The notes beneath the pieces are model-generated. The model saw nothing but the letters and a program-made list of their open reading frames with translations. It searched no databases and was not told the origin of the DNA. Positions 63,204-64,000 of a DNA stretch of 64,000 bases are shown here, in pieces; the stretch's first letter is position 1, and each line of letters starts with the position of its first letter. The DNA lies in NCBI GenBank assembly GCA_965236175.1, contig CBDEAT010000001.1, positions 62,001-126,000 on the forward strand, read 5' to 3'. Position numbers and translations under genes: made by a program. The DNA is from Fontibacterium universale (GTDB lineage: Bacteria; Pseudomonadota; Alphaproteobacteria; Pelagibacterales; Pelagibacteraceae).

Positions 63204-64000
63204 TTAAAAAATTTTAAATGTTTTAATTTTTCCTTGTTTTTTCCAATCCTCATACTCATGAATGCTATTGGGCATAGGTAGAGTTTTCTCTGTTAATGAC
63301 ACTAAGGGAGCAATAATTAAAAAGAATGAAAACCAGTAAATAGTTCCTACTCTAGAAATTAAAACATAAATACCTTCTGCCGGCATTCCCCCTACGTACA
63401 TTAGTATAAAAAAATCAAGAACGAATAAAAAAACGAACTGCTTCCATATAGGTCTAAAAACTGAAGATCGAACTTTAGACAAATCTAACCAAGGTAATAA
63501 ACCTAAAACTGCAATACTACTCACCATTGCAATAACTCCTAAAAGTTTATCAGGTATACTTCTTAAAATTGCATAGAATGGTAAAAAATACCATTCAGGA
63601 ACAATATGAGCTGGAGTTACTAAAGGGTCTGCAGGAATGTAATTGTCTGGATGTCCAAGATAGTTTGGTGCGAACATTGTAATTAAAACAAAAGCTAATA
63701 AAAAAATTAACATCGCAAATAAATCTTTACTAGTTGTAAAAGGTGCAAAACTAACTGTATCTCTAGTATCAGCTGGCTCAATACCTGATGGATTATTGGA
63801 ACCAACAATATGTAAAGCTATAACGTGAAAAATTACTATGCCTAAAATTCCAAAGGCTAAAAGCCAATGCAAAACATAAAAACGATTTAAAGTAGAATCT
63901 CCAACCGAATAATCTCCCCACAACCATGTAACTATTGCTTTGCCTACTAATGGTACTGCTGAAAATAAATTTGTAATAACTGTTGCACCCCAATAACTCA
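63204..64000 (-). CDS. petB: Cytochrome b of the bc1 complex (partial at right edge)
   Basis: Polytopic subunit with the two b haems and the quinone sites. The frame is open to the window edge; the visible part begins within SYWGATVITNLFSAVPLVG (Qo region) and continues through the second haem-ligand helix (RFYVLHWLLAFGILGIVIFHVIALH with two His), the PEWY motif in VPEWYFLPFYAILRSIPDK, and the last membrane segments. About 160-170 N-terminal residues and the Rieske gene should lie beyond the edge. A TTG at 63923 is an internal Leu codon. Confidence 0.95.
   Translation of the reverse strand, partial: SYWGATVITNLFSAVPLVGKAIVTWLWGDYSVGDSTLNRFYVLHWLLAFGILGIVIFHVIALHIVGSNNPSGIEPADTRDTVSFAPFTTSKDLFAMLIFLLAFVLITMFAPNYLGHPDNYIPADPLVTPAHIVPEWYFLPFYAILRSIPDKLLGVIAMVSSIAVLGLLPWLDLSKVRSSVFRPIWKQFVFLFVLDFFILMYVGGMPAEGIYVLISRVGTIYWFSFFLIIAPLVSLTEKTLPMPNSIHEYEDWKKQGKIKTFKIF

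Noticed and set aside
63793..63993. Small open frame on the - strand overlapping petB
   Set aside because: It is an out-of-frame reading of cytochrome b, whose true frame is open to the window edge.
1..64000. Mobile elements, prophage, CRISPR arrays, restriction-modification or toxin-antitoxin genes
   Set aside because: No transposase, integrase, phage gene, spaced repeat array or defence domain is visible; nearly every gene is a core housekeeping family.

Overview
This window looks like core chromosome of a small-genome, very AT-rich, free-living Gram-negative alphaproteobacterium, most likely of the SAR11/Pelagibacterales group. The placement is inferred from the extreme A/T codon bias, the very tight gene packing, the short intergenic gaps and the gene orders (mraZ-to-ligA wall cluster, yqeY-dnaG-rpoD, marR-response regulator-kinase, lgt-methyltransferase-pgeF, petB-petC). 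Biosynthetic genes (metE, metZ, carAB, ilvE, folB) argue against an obligate intracellular Rickettsiales lifestyle. LPS (lpxC), outer-membrane assembly (bamD), Mla lipid transport and meso-DAP peptidoglycan genes show a full Gram-negative envelope. I see no mobile element, prophage, CRISPR array, restriction system or toxin locus.

Layout. 1-2251: end of metE and metZ (methionine synthesis), running +. 2255-3313: a thioredoxin-fold [2Fe-2S] ferredoxin and an SDR enzyme, running -. 3374-10258: fumC (+), an AsmA-like membrane protein (-), uvrD and an M24 aminopeptidase P (+). 10244-31538: a 21-kb block of 19 genes all on the - strand, read in the order mraZ, ftsZ, rsmH, ftsL, ftsI, murE, murF, mraY, murD, ftsW, murG, murC, murB, ddl, ftsQ, ftsA, lpxC, bamD, ligA. 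31761-32126: RNase P RNA (-), preceded by an AmpD-type amidase (-). 32982-34364: mlaA (frameshifted) and mlaC (+). 34382-38650: a CAU tRNA, rpoD, dnaG and yqeY (-). 38774-43181: carA and carB (+). 43178-44784: a 2OG-Fe(II) oxygenase and an ELM1-family protein (-). 44832-53606: trxB (+), aspC (-), uvrB, a pteridine-reductase-like SDR, folB, uvrC, pgsA (+), ilvE (-). 53697-56119: MarR regulator, response regulator and histidine kinase (+). 56102-62431: ubiK (-), then lgt, a MidA/NDUFAF7-type methyltransferase, pgeF, prs, rplY, pth and ychF (+). 62408-64000: petC and the C-terminal part of petB of the bc1 complex (-).

How the genes work together. The wall cluster encodes nearly the whole cytoplasmic and membrane route from UDP-MurNAc to lipid II together with the septal machinery, and adds the first committed lipid A enzyme, the BAM lipoprotein and DNA ligase downstream. 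The main oddity is that ftsZ lies between mraZ and rsmH instead of directly after ftsA. uvrB, uvrC and uvrD supply nucleotide excision repair. The SDR-folB pair suggests a pteridine/folate step. dnaG-rpoD-yqeY is the alphaproteobacterial version of the macromolecular synthesis operon. Packing is extreme: five of nine convergent junctions overlap and none leaves room for a conventional intrinsic terminator.

I do not see a clearly new multi-gene system. The best leads are the ftsZ relocation with a 10-bp repeat array upstream of mraZ, the mlaA frameshift, the FolM/PTR1-like catalytic signature of the SDR beside folB, the ELM1-oxygenase pair, and the GC-rich repeat tail of ribosomal protein L25.
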